From Pycnococcus provasolii (lineage: Eukaryota > Chlorophyta > Pseudoscourfieldiophyceae > Pseudoscourfieldiales): a DNA stretch of 64,000 bases. Where the stretch lies: the NCBI GenBank assembly GCA_049487715.1, contig CP150561.1, positions 248,001 through 312,000 on the forward strand, written 5' to 3'. Positions 1 to 9,212 of the stretch are shown here, in pieces; the stretch's first letter is position 1; each line of letters begins with the position of its first letter. The position numbers and the translations under genes are program-made. The notes beneath the pieces are model-generated. The model was not told the DNA's origin and made no database searches. It saw only the letters and a list, made by a program, of their open reading frames with translations.

Positions 1-2
1 TG

Positions 3-3000
3 GCTCAGAAGTACGCCGTGCGCATGTGCGGAGGCGCACTTGCAGCAAACGACGCCATCCCACCGTTCGACCTCGCTGGTTGGGTGCGCGCCGCGGGGAC
101 CATCTACGCCGGCAAGAATCTTCTGCGCGATGCTGGCAACAAGGGGAAGACGGCACTCGGACCAGCCGCGATTGGCAAGCCGGAGCTACTTCTCGTCTTG
201 CTCGCAGAGCTTGCTGGTGGCCTGTGCGTGCAAGGGCACCACCTGCATGCGATGCCCGTCCGTCAGCTCGCCAGCCTTATCGCTGGTGCAGCGCAGCCGG
301 GAACACTGAGCCTATCGCGCGAGAGGCTTTACGTTGCTGACCTTCTGGACCAACTCGGCCTCACGGATCAGGCTCTGAATACGGAGGACCGCGCTGGCCC
401 ACTTGAGGCGAGTGACGAGGAAGAGAGATCCTTGTACGCCGAAGTTGCGCGCCGTAAGTATATCGACTCGCTTTTGAATGCGCAGGAGAGCGGTGGCAAG
501 CCAGCACGCCCAGAAGACCCGCGCCTCAGTCGTGCTGGTGCGGCGAGTCCGGCGCTGTCGGGGGGTACACCTCTGCAGAGTCTGCGGCCGTTTAGCGTTC
601 GCGACGGATGGCTTGCTCGAGGAACACGCCTTGTGCTGAGCTCCGGTCGCCGGAGCGCTGCCATAAAGCTGCTTCGCGGCGCGCTGGAACACTCTCGCGC
701 ATTTGAGGACACCGCGTGCGAGGCGGAGGCGCTTCTTCGTCTGGCGCAGGCTGAGGTCCTCGGCGGCGATTCCGAAGCAGCGTCGAAGCTTGTCGCCGAC
801 TGCCGCAAGCTTGGCGGAAGCCCTCGATTCTGGTGCGAACAAATTGCGACGTACACAGCGGCGAAGCGAGCTGGGGGGGCGAACATGATTGAGGCGCACG
901 ACTGCCTGTCCGAGGCTCTCGAAATTTTTGAGCACATTATCAAGACGCAGCCAAGTGCCGAATTTGAGGTGAGCGAGTGCGCGGCTGAGCTCTACCGCCT
1001 CATGGTGCAGCACCGTCTCGAGGACGTTCAGCTGCTCGACACAATGTATGGGAGACCTGACAAGCAAAACGTGGCGGTTGGCATGCATCTCGAGGAGCGA
1101 TCCAAGGCCATGGCCGAGGCAACCAAGTGTGCTGAGCGCGCGGTGGAACTTGAGGAGCGTTGCGGTGGCGGCTATCAGTTCGCTAAGAGCCTTCTCTTCC
1201 ACAGCCGTGTCGTGCACGTGGGAAGGGTGGATAGCCGTCCAGAACCTGACAGGCGCCCACGTCTGCGTCGTTGCTTAACTCTTCTCGCGCAAGCGGAAGA
1301 GGAGTGTCTGCGCTGCCTCGCTTCTGCCATGCCTAAAGGAAGCAGGCCGACGCCGTCGGCCCTTGCTCACACGAGCCTTGTGAAGGTTCAAGGAGGCGAG
1401 GACGACGCCGCGGCTGAGCACCCGGAGGGCGATCCCTCAGCTTTGCCGAGCTTGCCTGTGGCTCGCCTGCTTGCCGAAGTGAAGACCGACCTCGCGTTAA
1501 TCGAGCTTGATCTTGGCGAGACACGCAGGGCGCACAAGCAAGAAGACCTTGCCGCGAGTCGCCCCGCATACCCGACGGGCCAGGACGGCCCGAGCGGCGA
1601 CGCGGCGGTTGAGGCGCTCCTAGACAATGTCGACGATTCCGAGGAGCGCCAGCGCGGCAACGAGGCTCGTGCTATGCTGCATGCTTCGGACGCGGTGGGT
1701 CTCGCCGGCAAGAGCGTACTCCGTGCACCCGCGCTCGTCGCCCTCAGCCGAGCTCTTGCCGGTTATGCAAACTCACTTGTCTGCATTGACACGGGAGATG
1801 ACCACCGTCGACCATTTGACGGGCCGCCCACACCTATCGCAACTGCGTCGGTGGTTGAAGTTTCGGCCATTGCGGAGGAGCCTGCTGTCGAAGCAGCGGA
1901 AGCTGAAAAGACAGAGCAAGAGGAGGTGGAGGCTCAGGCGGATGCCGAGGCGTCGGCGGAGGGTGGCGATGACACGCAGCAGACTGATTTGGCTGCCGAG
2001 CAAGATGAACCTGAACCGGCAGAGTCGCCCCTAGCATCGTATGTGGCGGCTGAGGAGCCGCGTCGCGCCTTGGCGAATCTCCGTGAGGCTGCTGCATGCG
2101 CGCTGGATGCCGCAGATTTCTCCACCGCACGCGAGGTGAATGAACTTATGGCAAGTCTTCACCATGTGCTTGGTGAAATGCCCGCCGCTGCCGATGCGGC
2201 ATGCTCGGCGCAGTCCTTCGCGACGTGTTCGTGGATTCGCAACGACGTTCATTGCGCTGTGGCGACGAAGCGAGACCGCGAAAGGCTTCTCATGGTTCAA
2301 GAGAGCTTCCTCAAGGAACACACGCCGTCTGCGCCAGCTTCGCGCCTGCGCGGTGTGATCGAAGCTCGAGGCGCAGTTGCCAAGAGCGGAGCGACGATGA
2401 TACAACGCACGGAGCCTCGGATGTCGATGGCGGCATGCCGCGCACTTCTTCCCGCCGACGTGGCGTGCGTGAGTGTGCACGTGACGACGGACCGCACTCT
2501 CGGATCAACGACGGTGATGGCGTGCATCGCCAGCAATGTGGACGGTGATATGGCTCGGGATGCGCCGCTCCCACACGAGCTCGAAGCACCCCCTCCTCCC
2601 GAAGACCTTGCGGAGGGCGAGGAGCCGCCACCGGCTCCGACGGAGGAGGAAGTAATCGCACGTAACAAGGCTGCGCGTGAGCGCGCGTCATTCGTGCGCT
2701 TCGCGATCGACGAGGATGCATGGTCTCGCGCCAAAGCACTGGCTGCCACTTACGAGCGGCAGCTGACGAAGATGGTGCACGAAGGTGCCCCACGTGGCTC
2801 TGCCAGCGGCGTTGGCAGTGTCGCCCCAACGGTACCAGCTACCCCGAGCTTGAACGCTGAATCCTCGCGGACGACGGTCGTTGGTGCGACGGATCTCGAG
2901 GCAACGTGGCGCGCTCTGGTAGATGCCACGACGCAGGCACTTCTACCAATTGCCCCGTTGCTTGAGCTTGCAGCCGCCGTCCCAAGTCGCCAACCTCCGG

Positions 3001-3968
3001 AGGTGGATAAGAAGACTGGCGAGACGGTAGCCGCGGAACCAGAGCGACGACACGTTATTCTTCTCATCGGCGATGGCACTGACTTGGCGGGCTTACCGCT
3101 CGAGGCGCTTCCAAGTCTTGCGGGAGCCAAGAGCTTGAGCCGTGACGTCAGCGCTCACATCCTCGCGATGCGATACCGGTTGGCGTACGGCTTGCCGTCT
3201 GATTGGGGCGAGAACGATTCCGTCGAGGCACCGACGCTTCCGTCGGACATGCCTGGTGTCACGGCGAGTTCCTTTGCGTACATCTGCGATGCAAAGGGCG
3301 AGGAGACGCCGGAGAGTGGGCCGTACCAGCGAGTCGCGAAGCCCGCGGCGGAATTCATCCAGAATGATGTCGCGCCAAAGTATGGCAAGGACTGGAGTGG
3401 TCTTGTTGGCACATCCTCGGCGCTGCCTAGCACGGGTCAGGTACAGAAGCTGCTGATGAGCAACACGTCGCGGCAGCTTCTTTGGTACGGTCCCGGCCGC
3501 ATGCTCCAGGGCATCGACGCGTCAACGGTGTCACCACTGTCGCTCGGGCATGTTTGCTTTGCCGGGCTCTTCGAGCACGCGGGCGACGACGCGGGGCTTC
3601 GACAGCGCCGCTCGATGTCAAACAGGAAGGCGGCTGCACAGCGCGATGTGGAGGAGAGCGCGCACGCCTCCGCGGCCCTGCTCGGTGCTCGTGGCGTGTG
3701 GTGCACCGCGGTTCCCCTTTTCCTCGGCCACGTCGACGCGTGCGCGGACGGCTTGAACAGCATTCTCGGCAAACTGAGCGGCGGCGGCGCTGCGACGATC
3801 GGCGAGATGTTCATGATCGAGAGATCGGAGATTGCAGGCCGTGTCGCGTCAGCCGCCGCCGCCGCGGCTGCCGATGGTAAGAGTGCGGGCGCCGTGCGCG
3901 TGCCGCTCCCTCACGAGCCCTACTGCACAGTTGTGTACGGCATCCCCTCATTGGTTGTGAAGAAGTAA
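3..3968 (+). CDS. CFAP46: CFAP46/FAP46 C-terminal part (central-pair C1d protein), 5' truncated by window edge
   Basis: CFAP46 is a large TPR-type scaffold of the C1d projection of the axonemal central pair. About 1,320 residues are visible. The frame is open from base 3 (GCT CAG AAG) with no stop before the first ATG, so the gene continues to the left; family members are roughly twice this length. Residues about 30-480 are helical repeats rich in Ala, Leu and Glu. An acidic Glu/Ala linker lies near 620-680. The C-terminal third holds the conserved segment seen as ILLIGDGTDLAGLPLEALPSL followed by SLSRDVSAHIL, a CHAT-like block typical of the CFAP46 C-terminus, and the protein ends near a hydrophobic CTVVYGIPSLV stretch. 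The next gene is convergent, 66 bp away. No intron is needed in the visible part. The assignment rests on the C-terminal block. Confidence 0.8.
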   Translation, partial: AQKYAVRMCGGALAANDAIPPFDLAGWVRAAGTIYAGKNLLRDAGNKGKTALGPAAIGKPELLLVLLAELAGGLCVQGHHLHAMPVRQLASLIAGAAQPGTLSLSRERLYVADLLDQLGLTDQALNTEDRAGPLEASDEEERSLYAEVARRKYIDSLLNAQESGGKPARPEDPRLSRAGAASPALSGGTPLQSLRPFSVRDGWLARGTRLVLSSGRRSAAIKLLRGALEHSRAFEDTACEAEALLRLAQAEVLGGDSEAASKLVADCRKLGGSPRFWCEQIATYTAAKRAGGANMIEAHDCLSEALEIFEHIIKTQPSAEFEVSECAAELYRLMVQHRLEDVQLLDTMYGRPDKQNVAVGMHLEERSKAMAEATKCAERAVELEERCGGGYQFAKSLLFHSRVVHVGRVDSRPEPDRRPRLRRCLTLLAQAEEECLRCLASAMPKGSRPTPSALAHTSLVKVQGGEDDAAAEHPEGDPSALPSLPVARLLAEVKTDLALIELDLGETRRAHKQEDLAASRPAYPTGQDGPSGDAAVEALLDNVDDSEERQRGNEARAMLHASDAVGLAGKSVLRAPALVALSRALAGYANSLVCIDTGDDHRRPFDGPPTPIATASVVEVSAIAEEPAVEAAEAEKTEQEEVEAQADAEASAEGGDDTQQTDLAAEQDEPEPAESPLASYVAAEEPRRALANLREAAACALDAADFSTAREVNELMASLHHVLGEMPAAADAACSAQSFATCSWIRNDVHCAVATKRDRERLLMVQESFLKEHTPSAPASRLRGVIEARGAVAKSGATMIQRTEPRMSMAACRALLPADVACVSVHVTTDRTLGSTTVMACIASNVDGDMARDAPLPHELEAPPPPEDLAEGEEPPPAPTEEEVIARNKAARERASFVRFAIDEDAWSRAKALAATYERQLTKMVHEGAPRGSASGVGSVAPTVPATPSLNAESSRTTVVGATDLEATWRALVDATTQALLPIAPLLELAAAVPSRQPPEVDKKTGETVAAEPERRHVILLIGDGTDLAGLPLEALPSLAGAKSLSRDVSAHILAMRYRLAYGLPSDWGENDSVEAPTLPSDMPGVTASSFAYICDAKGEETPESGPYQRVAKPAAEFIQNDVAPKYGKDWSGLVGTSSALPSTGQVQKLLMSNTSRQLLWYGPGRMLQGIDASTVSPLSLGHVCFAGLFEHAGDDAGLRQRRSMSNRKAAAQRDVEESAHASAALLGARGVWCTAVPLFLGHVDACADGLNSILGKLSGGGAATIGEMFMIERSEIAGRVASAAAAAAADGKSAGAVRVPLPHEPYCTVVYGIPSLVVKK

Positions 3969-4034
3969 ACATGCAGTAATTGTTCAGGCACAACTAATTC
4001 AACTCAATTTCTTTTACACTTGTTAAAGTTTAGG

Positions 4035-4523
4035 TTACACTTGTTCTTGGTCGTCGCGGTCACGCTTGTCGCCGGTTTGATCTCCTCTTGGTCGCGGTAG
4101 AGGCTTTAACCAAGCTTTATACAAGGCCCGTTCGACAGACGACTTGGTATCTTCTTCGCTTCTTAAGATGTCTTTGACTCGTGTTCGTTCATCTTCATTT
4201 TTTGTGACGTCGTACTTGACCTGCGCGGTGGGCGATAGGATGAATAGGAAGTAGATGAGGCTTACGGCTAGAAGAGCGAGCGCGAGGAATTGAGGGTATA
4301 GAGTCGCGAGGTCAAGATCTGACGGAACGTACTCCGAGCCTGGAGCAGAGGGAACTTCACCACCAGGTCCACCTCTTCTTGAGTCTTCAAGGTACGCCGA
4401 CGCTGCGAGATACTCCCCAAAGGCAAGCGAAGCCTCCTCAGAAGTGGCGTTGCTCGCAACCATCTTGCGTGGATTTTGGATCCCATTTACATTTGTAGTA
4501 CTACCCAAGCCCCCCGTAGCCAT
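4035..4523 (-). CDS. small single-pass membrane protein, unknown
   Basis: This 162-residue protein is not recognised. The ATG at 4523 is chosen because the longer frame begins with GTG at 4568, two codons after an in-frame TAG. The bases TCTTCAG just before GTCGTCG could be a 3' splice site, so a short upstream exon is possible. The first 80 residues are polar and low in complexity. A membrane segment covers about residues 80-97 (LYPQFLALALLAVSLIYF, then LFILSP). The last 60 residues are charged (KNEDERTRVKDILRSEED) and end in a basic/acidic tail rich in Arg and Asp. This fits a tail-in-stroma or tail-in-cytosol membrane protein, but the compartment cannot be told. It converges on CFAP46 and diverges from the KDO synthetase gene. 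Confidence 0.6.
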   Translation of the reverse strand: MATGGLGSTTNVNGIQNPRKMVASNATSEEASLAFGEYLAASAYLEDSRRGGPGGEVPSAPGSEYVPSDLDLATLYPQFLALALLAVSLIYFLFILSPTAQVKYDVTKNEDERTRVKDILRSEEDTKSSVERALYKAWLKPLPRPRGDQTGDKRDRDDQEQV

Positions 4524-5066
4524 GCCAAGAGAATCCTTCTTAATAAAGGTACGACGACCTGAAGACACCTCCTACTTCCGACACCTCCTCCACCTCTCCT
4601 CAACCGACACCCTACCCGACCCGACATTGGTACTCCTGAAGACACCACCCTGAACAAGCACGACATGGACAACAACATTGATGCCTGACATTGACAACGC
4701 CTAACCCTCACCGCATCCTGACGTTGACATGGACGCACACAATAATGATTATTCGACATAAAACGACAACGCATCGTCTTCAACGTCACGGGATCCATCG
4801 CCCTATTCCTAGTGGTAGGACGACAAGACAATAGGCGAGGATGATTATTGAGTCCGAAGAGCCGACGCCGCATAGATCCCAAAACGCCTCCCCAACCCCT
4901 AATTCGATGCGAGGAACTCACTACTCGGGGTTAGGAAGTAGGGGGGAGAGAACTCAAAGGCTTTCTTCGCTTAAGCTTACCCTACCCGGGACACCCTCCC
5001 CAGTCTGCCAGTGCCCTTAAGGGATTTCTCGATCAAATTCAGATCACTTTCAATCCTCTAATAATA
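4524..5066. other. intergenic, divergent promoter region
   Basis: About 540 bp separate the start codons of the small membrane protein (minus) and CMP-KDO synthetase (plus). It holds no convincing gene. A short phrase around GGTGTCTTCAG on the minus strand occurs twice (near 4575 and 4635), which leaves open a spliced 5' exon of the minus gene. CTTAAG occurs near 4971 and 5012. Confidence 0.5.
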
Positions 5067-5975
5067 ATGTTCGGCTCGAAGCCGCCACCTGCCGCCCCTG
5101 TGCCTAAGCCCGCGCCCTTGGGAAAGGACGGCCCGATCTCCCTCTTGTTAAAAGTTGCGGGTGCCGCCTCTCTCGTTGCGACGGCCGTTAAGGCGATCAC
5201 CAACCAGAAGAATAAAGCCGCGCCGCGAACGCGCGTGCTCGGCGTGATTCCTGCGAGGTACAAGAGCACGCGATTCCCAGGAAAACCGCTCACGCCGATC
5301 CTGGGCAAGCCGATGATACAGCGCACCTACGAACAGGCCAAGCAGGCGAAGAAACTCGACAAGCTCGTCGTCGCGACGGACGACGAGCGCATCGCCGAGT
5401 GCGTGCGAAACTTTGGAGGAGACGTCGTGATGACCAGCGAGAGCTGCCCCAACGGAACGGAACGGTGCGACGAGGCGGCCAAAAATCTCGGTGGCACGTG
5501 GGACATTGTCGTCAACATTCAGGGTGACGAGCCGCTCATCGAGCCCGAGATCATCGACGGCGTCGTCGAGGCGCTCCAGAACAGCCCGGATGCCGTGTAC
5601 AGCACAGCGTGCACGCCGCTTAAGCACGAGGAGGTGGCCATGCGTGGACGCGTCAAGTGCATCCTCGACAAGGAGGGCTACGCCGTCTACTTCAGCCGCG
5701 GCTTCATCCCACACAATAAGGATGGCGAGGTGAAGAAGGACTACACTTATCTTCTCCACCTTGGCCTTCAGTGCTACGACCGCAAGTTCCTTAGCAAGTA
5801 CCCGAAGATGGAGGCGACGCCGCTGCAGAAGCAGGAGGACCTCGAGCAGCTCAAGGTGATTGAGAATGGGTACAAGATCAAGGTGATCACCGTCGACCAC
5901 TCGGCGCACGGCGTGGATGAGCCGGAGGACGTGCAAAGCATTGAGGCCATTATCAAAAAGCTTGGGATGGAGTGA
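5067..5975 (+). CDS. kdsB: 3-deoxy-manno-octulosonate cytidylyltransferase (CMP-KDO synthetase)
   Basis: The enzyme joins CTP and KDO to give CMP-KDO (EC 2.7.7.38), the activated form used to put KDO into polysaccharide. The 302-residue frame starts at an ATG. Residues 1-23 are Pro-rich, residues 24-44 form a hydrophobic helix (ISLLLKVAGAASLVATAVKA), and the catalytic domain starts at about 56 with VLGVIPARYKSTRFPGKPL, the nucleotide-binding signature. VATDDERI, PNGTERCDEA and NIQGDEPLIEPEII follow, and the C-terminal part has QKQEDLEQLKVIENGYKI and DHSAHGVDEPEDV, all typical of KdsB. The N-terminal membrane anchor resembles that of plant CKS, which is tethered to an inner organelle membrane. 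In green algae the product would feed wall, theca or scale polysaccharides. It converges on the next gene, with about 100 bp between stops. Confidence 0.93.
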   Translation: MFGSKPPPAAPVPKPAPLGKDGPISLLLKVAGAASLVATAVKAITNQKNKAAPRTRVLGVIPARYKSTRFPGKPLTPILGKPMIQRTYEQAKQAKKLDKLVVATDDERIAECVRNFGGDVVMTSESCPNGTERCDEAAKNLGGTWDIVVNIQGDEPLIEPEIIDGVVEALQNSPDAVYSTACTPLKHEEVAMRGRVKCILDKEGYAVYFSRGFIPHNKDGEVKKDYTYLLHLGLQCYDRKFLSKYPKMEATPLQKQEDLEQLKVIENGYKIKVITVDHSAHGVDEPEDVQSIEAIIKKLGME

Positions 5976-6078
5976 GTGTGTGAGAGAGAGCTTTGTGCCG
6001 GTGTTGTGATTTAGTAACGATACAAATCTTTCAATCGACACGATTAGAAACAGAAGGAACAGTACAATGGTTACATAA

Positions 6079-7410
6079 TCACACAAAGTCCAAGTCGACG
6101 ACCAAGCTCACGTGGTCCGACGGCCATCCGCGAGACGGCAGAAGGCTGCCTCGCGCACCTCGTCGCAGCTGCCTTGGATCGGGAGGAAGTAGTACGCGTC
6201 GCGCAACGAGCGAACCAGACAGGAACACGTAGTCACACGTCCCAAAGAAGCGCCGATGCGCACTTGTCCACACAGGCTCTCCAGCCATGCCATTAGCTCC
6301 AACTTCGGCGTATGCGCTTCGCATTGGCGCCAGCGCGTGCCTCGCCACGCCGTCATCTGCACCGCCAACGGCGTGCGCAAGTGCATGTGCGTCGTCCCAC
6401 CCATTCCGCACCGCGACAGCAGTCCACGGCTCATGCGTTGCACGCGACGGTAGGTCGTTTTCGAATTCTTCCATTTCTGACGCGTGGTTCTCGATTCTCC
6501 CTGCAACATGCTTTCGTTGCACGCTCGCCACGTCAAGCACGCCGCCAATAACGAATTCGTGTAACGGGGAGCCGGGCGAGATGTTGAAGTCGCCAGCGAG
6601 GCATGCGGGCGCCTCAAGCCTCGAAGACAGCGCAGTCAGCGCGTCGCAAACCACCTTGACCTGCGCGAGTTTCACATCACCACGTTTCGGGTTGAAGAGC
6701 ACGTGCATGTTGGCCACACAGATCCGTCGACGTTGCGGACTACTCTCGTGGTCAGCCTTGTCGATGTCGACATCGACGTCGAAGCAGCACAGCTGCGCGA
6801 CGTTATCCCGCAAGTTCAGGTCTCTGAGGCGCAGGTGCGCCACCGGCTCGACGGGTTTTACAGAGCGTTCGTGCCATGCGATGGCAAGTCCATCAGGCTT
6901 CCCTCCCGTGCGCTGTACGTGCACGCACGCATAGCCTATTCTTGCCAAATGTGCGTGCAACGCGACGAAGTTGTCCACTTCCTGAAAGCACGCGATGTGC
7001 GGTGCGCACTCCTGAATGTGTTCCATGGAACGTTCGAGTCTTCTTTTGCCATCAAGCACGTGGTTGGGAATATCCGGATAGAGTTCGCGGCGATGTTCGC
7101 CTACGAGCGCGTCTGCTAATAAGTTCCACGACATGACGCGAACAAAGCTTGACGCAATGCCGCTTCTCTGCGAATGAGAACTTCCCGCGGGCGCAGGTAA
7201 GTGTCTGTTAACTTTGAACGAGCGCGCCAATAAGGGCGGCACGTCATTATGATTCGAGCGACGTCGATGATGCTGACTATTCCCACGTTGACCATGTCTT
7301 CCCCAGCCGGGCGCCTGAGCGCGCAGGTCGCCCCTAACCCCAGACGCGCCGGCGTGCTGCTGCTGCTGCTGCTGCTGCGCGTGCTGCGCAACATCAATGT
7401 CGTCGGCCAT
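6079..7410 (-). CDS. endonuclease/exonuclease/phosphatase (EEP) family protein, CCR4/angel/nocturnin-like
   Basis: This 443-residue protein starts at ATG 7410 (MADDID). The longer frame to 7536 only translates the telomere-like leader and is rejected. A polar N-terminus has a Gln run at about residues 12-18 and a His/Arg/Asn-rich stretch. The EEP fold begins at about 90. SWNLLAD (94-100) supplies the metal-binding Asn, CFQEVD (141-146) the metal-binding Glu, GDFN (273-276) the catalytic Asp and Asn, and the closing SDHVSLVVDLDF the Asp-His pair. This is the complete set for a Mg-dependent phosphodiesterase of the deadenylase-like subgroup. The likely role is mRNA 3'-end or nucleotide processing, but the exact substrate cannot be read from sequence. 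Two TTAGGG-type tracts lie 65-120 bp upstream of the ATG. Confidence 0.8.
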   Translation of the reverse strand: MADDIDVAQHAQQQQQQQHAGASGVRGDLRAQAPGWGRHGQRGNSQHHRRRSNHNDVPPLLARSFKVNRHLPAPAGSSHSQRSGIASSFVRVMSWNLLADALVGEHRRELYPDIPNHVLDGKRRLERSMEHIQECAPHIACFQEVDNFVALHAHLARIGYACVHVQRTGGKPDGLAIAWHERSVKPVEPVAHLRLRDLNLRDNVAQLCCFDVDVDIDKADHESSPQRRRICVANMHVLFNPKRGDVKLAQVKVVCDALTALSSRLEAPACLAGDFNISPGSPLHEFVIGGVLDVASVQRKHVAGRIENHASEMEEFENDLPSRATHEPWTAVAVRNGWDDAHALAHAVGGADDGVARHALAPMRSAYAEVGANGMAGEPVWTSAHRRFFGTCDYVFLSGSLVARRVLLPPDPRQLRRGARGSLLPSRGWPSDHVSLVVDLDFV

Positions 7411-7475
7411 ATCTGGAAAAATGAACGGGTACCACACCACAACCTCACTCCCAACCGGAACCGGAACCGGATGCG

Positions 7476-7530
7476 CTAACCCTAACCCTAACCCTAACTC
7501 GAACCGGCTAACCCTAACCCTAACCCTAAC
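7476..7530 (-). repeat. interstitial telomere-like tract (TTAGGG in sense of downstream gene)
   Basis: Two blocks of CCCTAA repeats, at about 7476-7498 and 7508-7530, are separated by TCGAACCGG. Read in the direction of the EEP gene they are GGGTTA repeats in its leader. Confidence 0.9.
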
Positions 7531-8237
7531 AGGCACAAGTTCCCCCCACCTACTACTATGATAGACTAGCTACCAATAGGGGCCACCTGGTCTTCCCACC
7601 CAAAGCCCCGCCCCTTTGCTTTGGTGCACTCAGTGGTGCTCCCAAGTCCAAACGAGGTACTGTATACGATAAAGTTTACCACTATCATAGGAAGTACACT
7701 GGTAAGAATAGGACCGTTCCCATGCAATTTAACGGGCAAGACCGACCGACGTTCCTCCCCTTCTCCCGTTCCTCACCTCACGGGTAAAGTTTTACCGTAC
7801 CGGTACCGGCTGATGAGGCTCAGGAATGACCACTTACAGTATTACAGTAAGTTCGACCAAGCTTGGGACCCGCTTGCTTGTGCAATTGTGGAGTTGTGTG
7901 TGGGACTTGAGCATCGAAAGGATGGGGACGGGACCACCCGCTGCGCCGGCCGGCCGGCCTCAGGAGACTCAGGCCTGGCAGCAAAAAAGAAACGAAGAAC
8001 CTCCATCCACGGCAAGCAAGCACTACGAAACCTTTACACTAGACTATGGTAAACTTAGAGAACTACAGTAGTACTACTATCGTAGTAGGAATGCGAGTGG
8101 GTGGGAGCTACGGTCTCTGGGAATGGTCGAGAAGTGGCTTGCTTGGAGGAGCCTTTTTGGTTTGGACTTTGGAGAAGGTTTTCCAGGGGACGGAACGAAG
8201 GACTCCGAGGCCGTTTTAGTCACAAGCAACAAGTTCT

Positions 8238-8265
8238 AGTTTCCCCGGGCGAGCTCGGGGAAACT
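8238..8265. repeat. perfect 10-bp inverted repeat, 8-nt loop
   Basis: AGTTTCCCCG at 8238-8247 is complementary to CGGGGAAACT at 8256-8265, with GGCGAGCT between. Confidence 0.85.
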
Positions 8266-8925
8266 TGTCCTTGGGGAGGACCGCACTCGACCCGACTCCT
8301 CCTCAGGACGCAGTCGAGAATGACCCGGCTCCACCGCGCGGGAAAGCGGCCAGCGCCCCGCAGGCCAGTCGGGGGCACCGGGAGACCAGGGCTCGCCCCT
8401 CCCCCCCCCTGGACAAGTCATTCTCGATCTCCAGCCTTAAGGGTGGCGACGCGCACACGAAGTGCACGTGAGCATGTCGCACCCGCAGGAGAGGCCTCCG
8501 AGCGGTTCCCCGCAGAGGCCTCGACCAGCAAACTTAGAGAGATACGAAGGAAGCTAACACTTCCTTCTTTCCCCACCCACCGTCCCTTTTCACATTGACC
8601 CGTGTCCGCCCAATACATCGCAGCCGACACCTTCCCGCCCCCGGACTCCCGCGGTCACCCACGAGAGCCCGGGCGGATTCGTCTGCCTGCGGCCGGCACG
8701 GTCCCAGCGACGCCAGCGACCGTGAGTGCGACTCACGTAGTCACGTCCCCTCACGGGGCTGGCGCCCGCTTTCAGCAACCTGTAATATCCAAAAGTAGGA
8801 ACCGTTGATGCATATGAACGTACCCAGAACCCCTCCCCACAACCAAGGGCAAGGACGAAGAGGATCGGTTCGAGGAGGACCACAACCAAGCCTCACCATA
8901 ACGAGTCCGGAGAGGAGAGTGGAGA

Positions 8926-9054
8926 GGAGGGTGGTTCGAGACTGCGTTCTCGGAGGAGGGGGGAGAACTGGTATATAGCCATAGGAGAACCCTGAGAGGA
9001 GGGTGGTTCGAGACTGAGAAGGAGGGAGAACTGGTATATAGCCATAGGAGAACC
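8926..9054. repeat. imperfect two-copy tandem repeat (about 70 bp unit)
   Basis: The phrase GAGGGTGGTTCGAGACTG and, further on, GAACTGGTATATAGCCATAG followed by GAGAACCC each occur twice in the same order. The second copy has lost part of the linker. It lies 160 bp before the coiled-coil gene. Confidence 0.8.
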
Positions 9055-9212
9055 CGCGGGAGGGGGAGCTCCAGGCCCAAGGGGGGGAGCTCCACGGGAG
9101 GTGTTCCTCGAGCTCCGAGAGAACGTCCCAGACAGGCCCGAGAAGAGAAGAGCTCTGAGCTTTGAGCCGCGAGGACTTCCCGGCCTCGCGCTCGCAGCTC
9201 CTCGGGTTAACC

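Larger units (their letters stand above)
7531..9212. other. long intergenic region, GC-rich with hairpins and a tandem repeat
   Basis: About 1.7 kb lacks a convincing coding frame; the open frames here have no recognisable domain and overlap simple or structured sequence. It contains a TACTAC-TATC-GTAGTA hairpin at 8072-8087, a perfect 10-bp hairpin at 8238-8265, a longer-range pair (TCGAGAATGAC near 8313, complementary to a segment near 8414) and an imperfect tandem repeat at 8926-9054. A structured non-coding RNA around 8200-8450 is possible, but no known RNA family was recognised. The end of the region is the leader of the coiled-coil gene. Confidence 0.5.

Noticed and set aside
312-1217. 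301-codon minus-strand frame inside CFAP46
   Set aside because: It is antisense to a well-supported gene, has no domain and has the composition expected from a mirrored GC-rich coding sequence.
7621-8598. Two plus-strand frames of 143 and 165 codons
   Set aside because: No domain, poor start context, and they cross strong hairpins and G/C runs. Treated as non-coding.
8926-8950. GGTTCGAGAC resembling a tRNA T-loop
   Set aside because: The flanking bases do not form the 5-bp T stem and no D or anticodon arm lies upstream.
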